From the NCBI GenBank assembly GCA_039566865.1, contig CM076943.1:41548663-41612662 (forward strand): a stretch of DNA of 64,000 bases. The letters are read 5' to 3'. Origin of the DNA: Aurelia coerulea. Lineage: Eukaryota; Cnidaria; Scyphozoa; Semaeostomeae; Ulmaridae. The translations under genes were made by a program, and so were the position numbers. Shown here piece by piece: positions 41,091-52,385 of this stretch. The first letter of the stretch is position 1; each line of letters starts with the position of its first letter. The notes under the pieces were generated by a model. That model ran no database searches, was not told the origin of the DNA, and was given only the letters and a program-made list of their open reading frames with translations.

Positions 41091-42055
41091 AGGGCATCGA
41101 TTTTAAAGCTGCATGATCTTTTCCAGCTGAAATTGCCATGTTTTGTTTGTGATTGTGTCAATAAAATTTCTCCCTCTTGTTTTCATTCTTGCTTTGAATT
41201 AGTTGAATCTGTTCATCTGTATCGTACACGGCAAGCAACCAATAAAGATATTTTTCCAAATCGGAGAAATACCTACAATATGGTCTCAGGCGTGGTCTCA
41301 GGTCAGTTCATTACTTTGGAGCTATATGCTGGAATGACATACCTCTGAAGATAAACGTTCACCATCTACTTGTAGTTTTCGTCGTAAACTTGAGACGTTT
41401 TTCTTTGAAAATAATTACAGATCGTAGGATGAAGGTCCCCCATTCAACCTTCGTTAGAAGTTCAAAGCCTTCCTCTTTACCAACAATTATAGGTAAATTT
41501 GATACGATACTCTGAAAAAAGTAGTCAATGATATTTAGTCATCTTTAAACAGGGGATGCTCTCTCCTCGATTAGCTTAGCTACTGAGGAGAGCCGCTCCT
41601 TAAGAAATTCCCCTGCATCATTTCAGAGTGGGGGGGGGGGGGGCTAAGCGGCGAGCGATGCGAGTTGTAATGGGGGTACGGACGCTTGCCCCCGGAAAAA
41701 TGGTTGAGACCACCCCTCCAGATCGTCGGAAAACGCCCCTTTTAAGAAAAAGACTTGCCTCTTTACATCCACATTTATGTACATTTCGGTTCAGAAAATA
41801 TGTCAATTACTATAAAAAAGAGACATATACCATTACAACCAACAAAATCAACGACAAAACGTTTCTTCCCAAAGAACTATTACTACTTAAAATCTGTCAG
41901 AGCAAACTTTCCAAAGTTGCAATGCTTATTTTCATATTTAACGAAATCGTCAAGAATTTCCAAGAGTGACATCGTGTCTGCTCGTTGTTTATGAAAGTTC
42001 AATATCACTAGATTGTTGAAACTCGCTTGCTTCATGTCTGAACGAAGCCAGCAGA
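41091..42055. other. no recognised gene
   Basis: It contains a G-run (41627-41642) followed by GGGGGTACGGACGCTTGCCCCCGG, which looks like the edge of another decayed element. The rest is AT-rich and unassigned. Confidence 0.4.
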
Positions 42056-42216
42056 GACGTAGGAACCGGGGAGGCAATGGGGGCACGTGCCTCCCCAATT
42101 TTTTACAATAAACAAAGAAGTGCCCTTTTATTTTTCAGTAAGTGCCCCTTTAGCTCAATGAAAAAAGTGCCCTTGAAGTGTCGTGCCCCTCCAAGTTTGA
42201 GATGCTTCCTACGTCT
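42056..42216. mobile_element. MITE with GACGTAGGAA ends and GTGCCC words
   Basis: GACGTAGGAACC at the left and GCTTCCTACGTC at the right are inverted. Inside, AAGTGCCC(C/T)TTT is repeated. The same block (TTTGAGATGCTTCCTACG, GTGCCC words) is found within both hAT copies at about 44550-44665 and 61685-61790. Confidence 0.6.
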
Positions 42217-42307
42217 AGCCATTGAGAAAGTAGTGGAGGCCCTAAAGTTACACACAAAACGGGCTCAATCATGCATATTGTGAAATCTGAATTATCAATG
42301 TCATAAG

Positions 42308-42495
42308 GACCCCCACTAAAGATCTCGCAGCAGATGCAGCAGTTGGGTGTTAATGATCATGTTTTACGTTATACTAAATATGCCATGGTTGCCCGGTTGA
42401 CACATTGACTTGTGTATGAATTGTTTTTCTTCGTTGTCATTGATTTGTTTCAATGAAAACATTTAAATGTTTCAAAAAAGTGGGGTCCCCCTAGC
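42308..42495. mobile_element. possible MITE with GGACCCCCAC ends
   Basis: AAGGACCCCCACT at the left and AAGTGGGGTCCCCC at the right form imperfect inverted ends of about 185 bp. Only weakly supported. Confidence 0.35.
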
Positions 42496-43378
42496 TCAAT
42501 GGCTGCGCGGTCCAGTTCTTTTGTTTTCATGATGTCGTTTTTCATTTTGATTTCTTCTGTAGCATTTGTCTTTTATTAGTTAATTAGTTCCGTATGTTGT
42601 ATTTCATTGTAATTAACTTTTGTCTTTTGGATTGTATGTAGTGGAATTTTATAATATATGAAAGTGAGACTGAAATCCCTTTTTCCTAATTGGCAAATGG
42701 TCTAATAGACCAGAATCAAACATGGAATTCTCGTTCCCATACAAACCCCCAAACCACGCACTAGCATTTTCCTAATTCCTAGATCTAAATGAGAGCAAGA
42801 AAAATACCATTATTGCTCCATAATTTTTAAATTGGAAATTCAAGGTAAAGAAGGAGTTTCCTCATAGTTTCCAATTGGATAAAATGAAATGTGCTTTTAT
42901 CCTCAGTTTTCCATGGTTTCCTCGAAAAACTTTCAAAGTTCCAAATAGTAGAATTGATGATGCTATCAAAAACGATATAGAATAAGAAAACCCATTTGCA
43001 GATCTAAAGTGCCTATATCAACGGTATAACAACCAACTACAATTTAAGGGTCTATGTAAGCACGTATACTAAAGAGTGTCAAATACGAGTATAGAAACGA
43101 GAATAGTAGTGAATTTTTTGTTATTCTATTTCAGAAGTCTGCTGTTAAAAAAGAATTGGGGACATGATAGGTGTTTCGTTTCAATAAATCTAAAACCTGA
43201 TTTGATTGTGCATAAATGATGATGATGCAAAGACTTGTCGAAAGTTTGTCCGAAAATTTATTTGTCCGAAATGCCAGAAATGTGTCCGAAAACACCAAAA
43301 GCAAAGCAAATGAGGACGAGCAGGAAGCAGATATACTAATGAAATAAAGACAAGCAAGGTAACGAAATACATTTATTA
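42496..43378. other. no recognised feature
   Basis: AT-rich with no ORF longer than about 80 codons that looks real, and no clear inverted ends. Confidence 0.5.
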
Positions 43379-43387
43379 GGAACATAT

Positions 43388-43770
43388 TAGCCTGTTAGCC
43401 AGACCCAATTTCAAAGGAAATAGTGGTCTGTTCAATACCGCCATAAAGCTTGTTCAAAGCCTCTATTTCAAGCGGGCTGTTTTCCAAGTTTTGTGGAAAA
43501 TGTATGCGCATAATTATCTCGCAGCTCAAAATAAGACCCTTTGGTCAGAGATTAAATTTCAATGCAAGGCGGAACAAAGAGAAATCAGGGCGCAATCAGA
43601 TTGCAGTATTCTCTTTCAAAAAAATCTCAAAGAGCGTCCTGGGTAAATGGTTTCTTTAAAAATAATCAGCAAACTATTCTGAGGAATTCTCAAGCGAGGT
43701 TTGAACAAGCTTTATGGCGGTATTGAACAGACCACTATTTCCTTTGAAATTGGGTCTGGCTAACAGGCTA
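43388..43770. mobile_element. TAGCCTG-type MITE, 383 bp
   Basis: Terminal repeats of about 70 bp begin TAGCCTGTTAGCCAGACCCA and end with the complement. The 9-bp duplication GGAACATAT is perfect (43379-43387, 43771-43779). It has the same terminal heptamer and same duplication length as the 1.9-kb element at 26074, so the two belong to one superfamily although the inner sequences differ. Confidence 0.88.
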
Positions 43771-43844
43771 GGAACATATCGGCTTATTGTGGGTGGACCG
43801 ATCGACACAAAACGTGTAATAAACGCGTAAATAAACACATACAC

Positions 43845-46477
43845 GAACTTTGTTCAAAGGTTAATCAGAAAGTCAGCGCTTTTGCAAGGTTAAATACATA
43901 TCTCTCTCCGGATCAAGCAACAAAAATCTGTGACCAGGGGCGAAAATTGAGGGGGGGTATGGAGGGGTGTGACACCCCCCCCAATCTCAAATATTGCGGA
44001 TTTCGCAGGGCAATCGAAGATTTTGCAGGGCGCCAAGAAGAATTTTATAACAGCGCAGCAACCGCGTAACAAGTCTTGCAGTCATGCTAAGCTGTCTTGA
44101 AATTTGCAATCGGTTGTCAATTTTGGAATTGTTTCAAACGCAAATTTTACCTGGCAAAACGCAAAACCCACCAATATTAAGGGCACATAACTGCCGGTTA
44201 GTCGTAGTGACTGACATCTCCAGCTTGGTAGAGAAGGTCTTTCAAAAATGCTGTGTGCAGGACTCATTTAACTATATTAACCAATCCTTTTTATTTGGCA
44301 AGAACCCTTTCGAGGCAATCGCTGTCTTTCATGGCAACTTTGCTCAGTTGATCAATCTAATGTCCAGGCATTGTCCTACTTTGAAGGAATGGTTCGAACA
44401 CAAACGTTTGAAGCCTTAGAGCACTAAATACACCAGCGCAGGATCTCAAAACGAGTTGGTGCATTTGCTTGCTGAGGATGTCAGAAGGCAGAAGCAGGAT
44501 AAAAACTGAAATCGCTGCGCCAGGAATCCACTCTGTGTCTGCCAATCAGGAATCAGGAACGTAGGAAGCATCTCAAACTGGGTGGGGGGCACGACACGTC
44601 AAGGGTACTTTTTTCATTAAGCCAAAGGGGCACTTGCTGAAAATGGAAAGGGCACTAAGATAAATTGATTGTAGCCTCAAGGTTCGTTGCCAATGACGGA
44701 GCTTCACGCGAGAGAGTTGTTGAAATGAAAGAATGCATTGATAAGCATGGAAAAGACACAACCAAAGATGTTCTTGCTTCACTTGAGGACAATGGCATTG
44801 GTATTGATGGTTAATCTCTCCAAACCTATGATTTTGCTGCGTCGATGTCTGGACGGATCAAGGGTACTCAGCGTTGTTTACAGGACATGTTGGACAGATC
44901 GGTACCTTACATTCCCCATTCCCTGCCAGGGGCCTCGATCCAATACCTTTAACGAGTACTGCTGCCAGCGGAGCGCCGTTGTGACCTCCATGCATGCAGG
45001 ACTGGAAGATATTTGCGTATTTTTAAGTGGAAGCTGTAAACGATACAAAGTTTTTGGAAATACCATGAAAAAGGTAGAGAATTCCCTGAAACTGAGAATT
45101 TTTTCAAAAAAGTTTCTCTGCGCACAATCAATTGATTCAGTCTGGCGAAGCTATGAATGCATCTCAAGAACGATTGATGAAGTAGTGAATGCAGATGTAG
45201 TAGACTTGAAAATTAAAATAAAAGTTAAAGCTCATCGATGCAACTGTAGAGAATCTGGAGGAAATATGAAATGATGAAACGGCAATGAATGTGCAGCTGG
45301 CTTCTATGGTTTCCTTTGCTGAAAAGCAAGAAATCAATCCGATATCAGAATACTAACGTCACTACAGAGTGAGAAGTCCACCCAGACTAATTGACGAAAA
45401 TCTAGCAACAACGGCTGTGTTGTCGTGCCAAGAATTTTACCAGAGAGAAATGTGCTTGGTCTTTGATTCTCTTATTGCTGAGTATTCTGAAAATATGAAA
45501 GCTTGCCTCTGCCACCAATGAAAAAGCCAAGCAAATAAACAGTTGAAGACATTTTTGCAAGTTATTTTCCTTCTGCCCATCACTGGCGGATTTAGGGGGG
45601 GGAGCAAATGGGGGCAACTGCCCTTCCCTTCACGATGAAAACTCAGCTTGGCACCCCTTTTTTGGCGAAAAAAGCGCCCCTCATCCCCCTCATCCCTCAC
45701 CGCCTCTCATATATGACGCGAGATGTAAACTTTATTACAAAGCCAAATCAAAACTGACATCAAATAATTCATGTCCAGTATAGACAAATAGATATTGCAC
45801 AGCAGTTAAGTTTCAAATATTTTTTCTGTTGCTATTGCTTAGAGACTCATCCTTAAATGACAAATTTACATTGGTAAAGCCTTTACTAGCAACATATACA
45901 GTAGACGAACGTTTGCCTTGAGGTCTGCAGGGCACCACTCACTTTTGCAGGGCAAAAACCTTTTTCACCCCTCCGAAATTATTGGTCTAGTTACGCCCCT
46001 GTCTGTGACACCATAATCCTTTCGAATTTCAATTTCTGCCCCCTGGTGTGGCTTTTCTGTAGTGATGCTGCAAACGATGAAATAAACAGAGCACATAAAC
46101 GTTGTCTGCGGGTACTCTACCAGGACTTTGAATCCTCTTTCCAGCTACTATTAAGCAGAGATAACAGCCAAACTATCCATGTTAAAAATCTCCAGAAATT
46201 AATGACTGAAATCTACAAGTCAGTCAAAAAACTGAACCCCTCATATTTATGGGAATTTCATGAAAGGAAAGAAGTAACGTACGACCTAAGGACTAAAGAT
46301 CTTTGCAAACTTCCAAAGATAAAAAAACGTTATGGCTCGGAGTCACTTTCCTTCAGAGGAAGTCTCCTCTGGAACACTATTAGTGACAACATCAAGCAAA
46401 GTCCAACTCTTGCAGCATTTAAAAATCAAATAAAATCATGGACTGGTGACAAGTGTACCTGCAGGCTATGCTTATAA
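43845..46477 (+). pseudogene. LINE RT C-terminal fragment split by a hAT element
   Basis: Left part (43845-43934): KVSALARLNTYLSPDQATKIC. Right part (46010-46477): DTIILSNFNFCPLVWLF, INRAHKRCLRVLYQD, LMTEIYKSVKKLNPSYLW, SLSFRGSLLWNTISD and the tail DKCTCRLCL. With the hAT element and one target copy removed the frame is continuous across the join. The fragment is 5'-truncated; the tail is of the CR1/L2 type. Confidence 0.9.
43935..46001 (+). mobile_element. degenerate hAT element (ZMYM1/DUF4371-like transposase), 2067 bp
   Basis: The ends CAGGGGCG...CGCCCCTG carry the classical hAT terminus. The 8-bp duplication TCTGTGAC is perfect (43927-43934, 46002-46009). Broken plus frames read ASRFVANDGASRERVVEMK, GIDG.SLQTYDFAASMSG, GTQRCLQDMLDRSVPYIP and SMHAGLEDI.VFLSGSC, the segment around the second catalytic region of hAT transposases of the ZMYM1/DUF4371 type. 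Stops and frameshifts abolish the gene, and the N-terminal zinc finger is missing. A second copy lies inverted at 58408-62419. Confidence 0.85.
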
Positions 46478-46599
46478 TGTATTTTTTGTGTAGAAATATA
46501 TCAATACATTTGTTATATTACTAGGTAGTTTACTTTTAGTTGGAATGAATTAGTACTCTGTACTAGGTTAAAGCCAACTCTAAATAATGTTTATGATGA

Positions 46600-46617
46600 T
46601 GATGATGATCCACAATA
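46600..46617. repeat. (GAT)n microsatellite
   Basis: Five tandem copies of GAT, about 160 bp upstream of the transporter ORF. Confidence 0.8.
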
Positions 46618-46773
46618 TCAATCAATACCCATGCCTTCACATCATCACATGACCAAGCATCGTCACGAACATGATCATGTGATCACATGAATGGAAATAA
46701 AACACTTGTTTACCGGTGGCTGGCCTAAGTTAGAAGATCAGGCCTTGAGAAAAAATTACACCTCAGTACGGAA

Positions 46774-48255
46774 ATGAGTATAACCAAAGAAAAAGCTTCG
46801 ATAAATCGTAATATGGCGACGTCAGAATCTTCAGAGGACGAGCAAGAAGCTATTGATGAATCAGAAGAATTTATATACCGTCGTAAACACGAGCAAGTCA
46901 GCAAGGATTTGATAGAGGAAGGCTCATTAGGCCAGTTTGGTGCTGAAAGTGAAAATCGATCCAGTGTTGAAAATCAGATTGGAGTGACCAAGAAAAGATG
47001 GCTTATATTGTTCCTTTTTTCGTTGATAACACTAGCCAATGGTGCCATTTGGATAACGATTCCTTCCATAAGTAACATTGTCATGGAATACTATAAAGTG
47101 CAATATTTTATAGTGAATTGGTTTTCAATGTCGTTCTTGCTATCATACGCCATTTTTGCAATGCCCGCCTCGACTTTCCTTGAAAAGTTTGGGGTCAAAG
47201 CATGCATCCTTACAGCAGCTTCACTGAATGGAATAGGTGCAAGTTTAAGATATGCTGGAGTTGAACGAAAACGGTTTATATTTGTTGCATCAGGTCAGAT
47301 ATTTGCAGCTGTTGGATCAGCATTTGTGCTGCAAGTTCCACCAAAGCTTGCAGCAGTTTGGTTTGGTGAGCATGAAAGAGCTACAGCAACATCCATTGGT
47401 GTTTTGATGAATATATTTGGTGTAGCATTAGGTTTTATCCAACCAACTAGCATCGTAAAAGATTCTACAGATATGAATGAGGTCAGAAATGGAATGCAAA
47501 CACTACTGTCATCGCAAGCATGGTTTTGTATGGCATCATTGATTTTAGCTTATATTTTTATTGACGAGAAACCAAAAATACCCCCTTCAAGGTCTGAAGC
47601 TTTGAGAGATGAACGCTCAGGAGTGTTTGAGCATTTCTCAGTTGCCAAATCGCTTAAAATGCTATTCACAAATAGAAACTTCAATTTAACAGCTCAAGCT
47701 TATGGAATCATGTTTGGACTTCTCACTGCCATGTCTACACTACTGAATCAAACATTAAAACTTAAGTATCCTTCAGTTTCCGATTTACGTATTGGAATGA
47801 TGGGATTTGTTGCAACAATTCTTGGCACAGGTGCAACCTTTTTTGTTGGTTTAATCATAGACAGATACCAGAGATACAAGATAATTGCAGTTTTCCTTTT
47901 CACAGCCTCTGTTTTTAGTATGACTGGATTATTCATACTGTTATTGTACTTTCAAAACTTTGTTGTCCTGTTTGTCATATTTTGCATCCTTAATACTGCC
48001 ATGGTGCCATTTCTGAGCAGTGGACTGGAACAACTTGCTGAGATTACCTATCCTGTTTCAGAAGACCTGTCATCAACTGTGCCACTGATTTTGGGAAATT
48101 TCTATGGATTTGTTTTTGTTTATGCTTTTGGATGGCTCGTTGACAAAAATCTTCTTCAAATAGCTTATCCTATAATGATTAGCATTTGTGCACTTGGACT
48201 TGTATTAGTTATGGTCGCAAAAGTTCCAATGAATCGTAGCAAAGCTGAACATTGA
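46774..48255 (+). CDS. MFS transporter, FLVCR/SLC49 type
   Basis: 493 codons in one intact frame, the only complete host-like gene in the window. Residues 1-72 are hydrophilic and acidic, presumably cytosolic. Twelve membrane segments follow at about 76-95, 113-131, 143-160, 168-186, 208-226, 247-263, 306-324, 341-361, 368-391, 395-414, 433-452 and 462-482, with a long loop at 264-300 (PKIPPSRSEA). Diagnostic words are KKRWLILFLFSLITLANG, FLEKFGVKA (MFS motif A position), PPKLAAVWFGEHERATA and LAEITYPVSEDLSS, which match the FLVCR/SLC49 family (transport of haem, choline or other small molecules in characterised members). The substrate here is unknown. The second Met (46813) has the better start context (A at -3, G at +4). 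No intron is needed; a retrogene origin is possible. Confidence 0.85.
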   Translation: MSITKEKASINRNMATSESSEDEQEAIDESEEFIYRRKHEQVSKDLIEEGSLGQFGAESENRSSVENQIGVTKKRWLILFLFSLITLANGAIWITIPSISNIVMEYYKVQYFIVNWFSMSFLLSYAIFAMPASTFLEKFGVKACILTAASLNGIGASLRYAGVERKRFIFVASGQIFAAVGSAFVLQVPPKLAAVWFGEHERATATSIGVLMNIFGVALGFIQPTSIVKDSTDMNEVRNGMQTLLSSQAWFCMASLILAYIFIDEKPKIPPSRSEALRDERSGVFEHFSVAKSLKMLFTNRNFNLTAQAYGIMFGLLTAMSTLLNQTLKLKYPSVSDLRIGMMGFVATILGTGATFFVGLIIDRYQRYKIIAVFLFTASVFSMTGLFILLLYFQNFVVLFVIFCILNTAMVPFLSSGLEQLAEITYPVSEDLSSTVPLILGNFYGFVFVYAFGWLVDKNLLQIAYPIMISICALGLVLVMVAKVPMNRSKAEH

Positions 48256-48318
48256 GACATTTCATGGTCATTTCTTTCCACATCTACATTATTTGTGACT
48301 TTATGGTAATGCTATTCT

Positions 48319-48494
48319 CATAAGCGTACGGGAAGAAAAAATCTAGGGGGCGGCCCGACACAAAGTCCATTGTTTACCAACATTTTTGCCTGACTGAGTT
48401 AAGATTTTTGCCCGATTGGGGCTGATTTTTGACGATTTGTCCAACATTGGGGGGGCTGCGGCCCCCCCCTGACCCCCCGCCCCGTACGCTTATG
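48319..48494. mobile_element. hAT-type MITE 65 bp after the transporter stop codon
   Basis: CATAAGCGTACGGG and CCCGTACGCTTATG are inverted ends. The 8-bp duplication GCTATTCT is perfect (48311-48318, 48495-48502). The interior TTTTGCCCGATTGGGGCTGA and GGGGGGGCTGCGGCCCCCCC matches the element at 21514. It probably lies in the transporter 3' UTR. Confidence 0.88.
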
Positions 48495-48729
48495 GCTATT
48501 CTGGTAAAAAGTTGTTGTTCCCTTAAGGGGGCTGGGTCATATGTAAGGCCACAGTATAATGTTGTTCTGTTGAAGCTTGTGGAAAGGGTGAATCCACCAC
48601 AGCAACTTAAGTGAGATTTGATAAAAAAGAGAATCGCAGTGCATCAAGAAGATTTTAATTTTTTTTGCCTGTTAAGTATCAAAAAATATTTTCCCCTCAC
48701 CAAAGCCGATGATTGATTTCACACATATA

Positions 48730-49274
48730 CTGGGTGTCCCAAAAAAAGTACTCCCGTTTGAAAAATCGCCAAAAATTGATTACACAACCGATCTTAAATT
48801 TTCTTCTTTTGTCACGTAGATCAAGGGCCAAATTATTTTCCCAGACATAGCTGATTTTGTAATTGTTTTCAAAATTGGCAAATGTGGCTCTTTTTGGGGC
48901 TACCTGGTTTTAAATCATACTGCACAAAAGCACTAATGATTGCCAGATCATTTTTTGTGCATGTAAAGCTTCTAGTTTGGTCATAAATGACAGAAAGAAA
49001 TGCGCATTATCATTGGAGACTTCAATGATGATAAAAAATCTGAAAATTTTAACTTGAAGGTAAGATTGAGCATTTTGTTGAAAAAGTATGACTCAAAATA
49101 AGGGTTTTCAATGTGTAGTTTCTCTACCTTGTTGTATCAAAATCAAACATTTTGTCATCTATGAATATTTTTGGGTCTTTGAAAAGACAACTCAACAAGA
49201 AAATTTTATCAAAGATTTTATAATCAATTTTTGGTGATTTTTTAAACAGGAGTACTTTTTTATGGGACACCCGG
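48730..49274. mobile_element. Tc1/mariner-type MITE, 545 bp
   Basis: CTGGGTGTCCCAAAAAAAGT and its complement ...GGGACACCCGG, followed by matching ACTCC(C/T)GTTT and CACCAAAAATTGATTA stretches, are flanked by TA. No ORF. Confidence 0.85.
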
Positions 49275-49276
49275 TA

Positions 49277-50879
49277 GTTTGACATTATTTCATGGATCAG
49301 TTCCTGTATGTGAAAGCACAAGCTTATCAGCAGTGGAAATTGCTGAAAGCAAATTGTAGATTTAAGAATGATTCAGACTTATCAGCTTTCTAGCAATTAC
49401 TTTCTGCTTCCTGGCAATGCCATTTGAATTACTACCGTAGTTCCCCAGAGATACAAAACAACTAGATACAAAATAAATAAACATATAATAGATCTTCTTT
49501 CCTTCTCTATCCTTGTTTCGATATCTTCTGGTAGTAAAACTGAATGTTTGTCATGGCTTTGACTTTAACACTTCATGAAAATGAATCTAACTGTAGGCCA
49601 ATTTATTTTGCAAAGCGCAATTTCACTAAAAGTGCTTGTTGAAACAGAAAGTCTGATTTCAACCAAGAACATGTTCTCATCCAAGCTAGCCTCCTCCTAC
49701 TTGGTAAATTTTTAAAAAAAATCTAATTTGCTAAGTTAATTGCATCAACAAAAATTGGCAAACTCCCCACATTTTCCTGACTCACTCGCCCATAGGTCAA
49801 CCTTCTGCAGTAGTAATTCATCATTGTAATTTAGTTTTCGTTTCAACAGTTGATACTTTTTAATTTTGTAATAGAATTTAAGATATTATGTAACTAAATT
49901 GAATTTTAACATCTGCTGGCTATCCATATATACACAAAGTAGTTTTTAAAACATCTAGATGTGCGTCCAGCCTAATAGTTTAGGAAAATTTCCACTTCTT
50001 TGTACAGTATATATAGTACTGATAGTTTTTCCATTTTCTCCGGCCCATTTGCAGCTTGGCTCTCTCTGGCTCACCTGAAGGTTCCGTGTGAAAGATCAAA
50101 GGTCAAAATGCATGGGCACACAACAGGTTAACCAATAGTGTTGACTTACTTGACTTGGTTGTTGCAATTACGTGATACCGTCAGGGAGAGTTCGGACACT
50201 ATTGTTGTGATGCTTAAAACTTAAGGAGCTAATTGTCACCCAAGGTCCTTTGTAGGCATGCTGCAACACAATTTTACTTGTTCGAAAAGAGGTTTGGATC
50301 GAGCGCATAAATCTGGTAAATTTGGTGAAGGAAAACGAAAGCATGTGCCACGGCAGAAACACTGCTATCTGTAGCATGAAAGTTCTATTGAATCTCAGAA
50401 CACTTTCACAGAGTTAATCAACCATAACTCTGCGCAAATTGACTGATTCAAAACGAGTTTTTCAGTTTATACACAGGCAAGTTTATTCCCCTCTTGGCCT
50501 TGCTTCTCGTTTTTTTCATTCATCATTAGCTGACTTTGTTGTGTAACATTTCAAAACAAAGTGCGAGCATACAAAAGGTATCATTTTGCGAGATTGCAAA
50601 TCGAAGTGTGCTGTTTTAGTTCGTCCTTATTCGAATGAAAGAAAGGTCAGAAAAGTGAATTAAAATGAGAAACGAAGCAAAAGACCAATAACATTTGCCT
50701 GTGTGTATAAAAAGAACCATTGCTAATTCACTTTGCGCGAAGTAGTTGATGCTAGTTGCCCTGGCTAGTCGATATCAAATTCTCTGAAAAGTGTTCTAAA
50801 TAGCGATAACTACGGCCATATAATCAGTCTACTGGTGTGGGACCTTGGTCCTCTTTTCCGGTATGCCGTGACAGCATGG
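49277..50879. other. no recognised feature
   Basis: AT-rich, with only short ORFs. No inverted ends or coding similarity recognised. Confidence 0.5.
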
Positions 50880-51069
50880 CCGGGGGGGGGGGGGGTACTT
50901 GACTAGGGAAATGACGGGGGTGTGCGGAAAACCTCTCCACTCCCTGCACCCCGTCGCATAAAAAATAGGCCAAAAGAATGCCCTGTCGCATACAAATTTT
51001 GCCTCTCAAATACAGTGTAGAACGCAATTTTTGCTTGTGATACCCTGTTGCATAAAAATTTTGCCTCTC
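50880..51069. mobile_element. word-repeat MITE, copy D, truncated
   Basis: The left end CCGGGGGG...GTACTTGACTAGGG and the following 180 bp (CCCTGCACCCCGTCGCATAA, TGCCTCTCAAATACAGTG, GTAGAACGCAATTTTTGC) match copy C closely. It stops at about 51069 where LINE sequence begins, so the right half is missing. Confidence 0.85.
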
Positions 51070-52385
51070 AAAAATCGCAAATCTCGCAAGAAGAATTCAA
51101 AAAGTATTATAAGAATATACTAACATCTTGTCTAAGGCAAGCTGAAAAGAATTATTATAACACTAAGTTTAGTGAAAAAAGTCAAAAATAACGACTATGT
51201 GGGCTACTTTAAACTCAATTCTCAACCCAAAAAAGAATAAGTCGCCTCCTGCAATAAGCAGTATTTATGGAGAGAATAAAACCAAATTGATAAAAGATGT
51301 GGAGATTGCAAACTCTTTAAACCATTTCTTCTGCACCATTGGCAAAAAAGAGGGCGAAAATGTCAAATCAACCAGCACTCTTTTTGATTCTTTTCTAAAA
51401 AACCCAAACAGCCAGACTTTTTCGGCAAATCTTGTAACCATTGACGAGGTCCTACTTGAAATCTCAAAATTAAAAGCCAAGAAAGCACCAGGAGACGATA
51501 ACATAAAGTCAGAACTTCTGAAACTTTGCGCAAACATCTTATCGAAACCTCTTACCCATATTTACAATTGCTCCATCAGGTCTGGAATCTTTCCAAATAT
51601 CTGGGAAATTGCAAAAGTAATCCCTTTATTCAAAAAAGGTGATCGCTCAGATAGGGGTAACTACAGACCAATCTCGCTGCTCTCTTGCTTCGAGAAAATC
51701 TTTGAACGACTAATGGCAAACAGAATAAATATAAATAAATAAACAACTTGCTGTATCGTCTACAATTTGGTTTCCGCGAAGGACATTCAACTCTCCACGC
51801 ATTAATCGAGGTTATGAACGAGAAGTACCAAAATTTGGACCGTAACAATTTTGTCATTGGTGTGTTCCTTGACTTAAAAAAAACATTCGATACGATTGAC
51901 CACAAAATCCTTCTCCACAAGCTCGAATACTATGACTTCAGGGGAATTACTAACCAATGGTTCCAATCCTACCTAAAAAACCGACAACAGTATGTTTTCA
52001 TTAATGGAACAAAACCCAATACCCAGGTCATTGATATAGGTGTTCCTAAGGGCTCTGTCCTTGGCCCAATTCTTTTTTATCTTTACGTCAATGATATGCA
52101 CAAGCAACCACCCTTCGTCCCAGTCATTTTGCAGATGACACCAATATATTTTCCTTTGGCAGTGACATTCAGCTGCTAACAGAAACTACAAATGCTGAGC
52201 TTTCTAAATTAGATTGTTGGCTGAAGTCAAACAAGCTCATGCTTAGCATTGAGAAAACAAACTACTCCGTCTTTTCACCAAAACGCTCAGTGGACTGTAA
52301 AAAAATACAAATCCAAATTGGAGAAAATATCCCCAATACAACCAGCATTAAATATCTTCTTTTTTTATATCAACTTAAAACAACT
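51070..52385 (+). pseudogene. LINE RT fragment with stop and frameshift
   Basis: Plus frames give MWATLNSILNPKK, FFCTIGKK, KAPGDDNIKSELLKL, GNYRPISLLSCFEKIFERLM, stop at 51742, then LQFGFREGHSTLHAL, GVFLDLKKTFDTIDHKIL, GVPKGSVLGPILF, then after a frameshift FADDTNIFS, NKLMLSIEKTNYSVF. The catalytic Asp in DLKKTFD is kept. It lacks the endonuclease and C-terminal tail. Confidence 0.88.
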
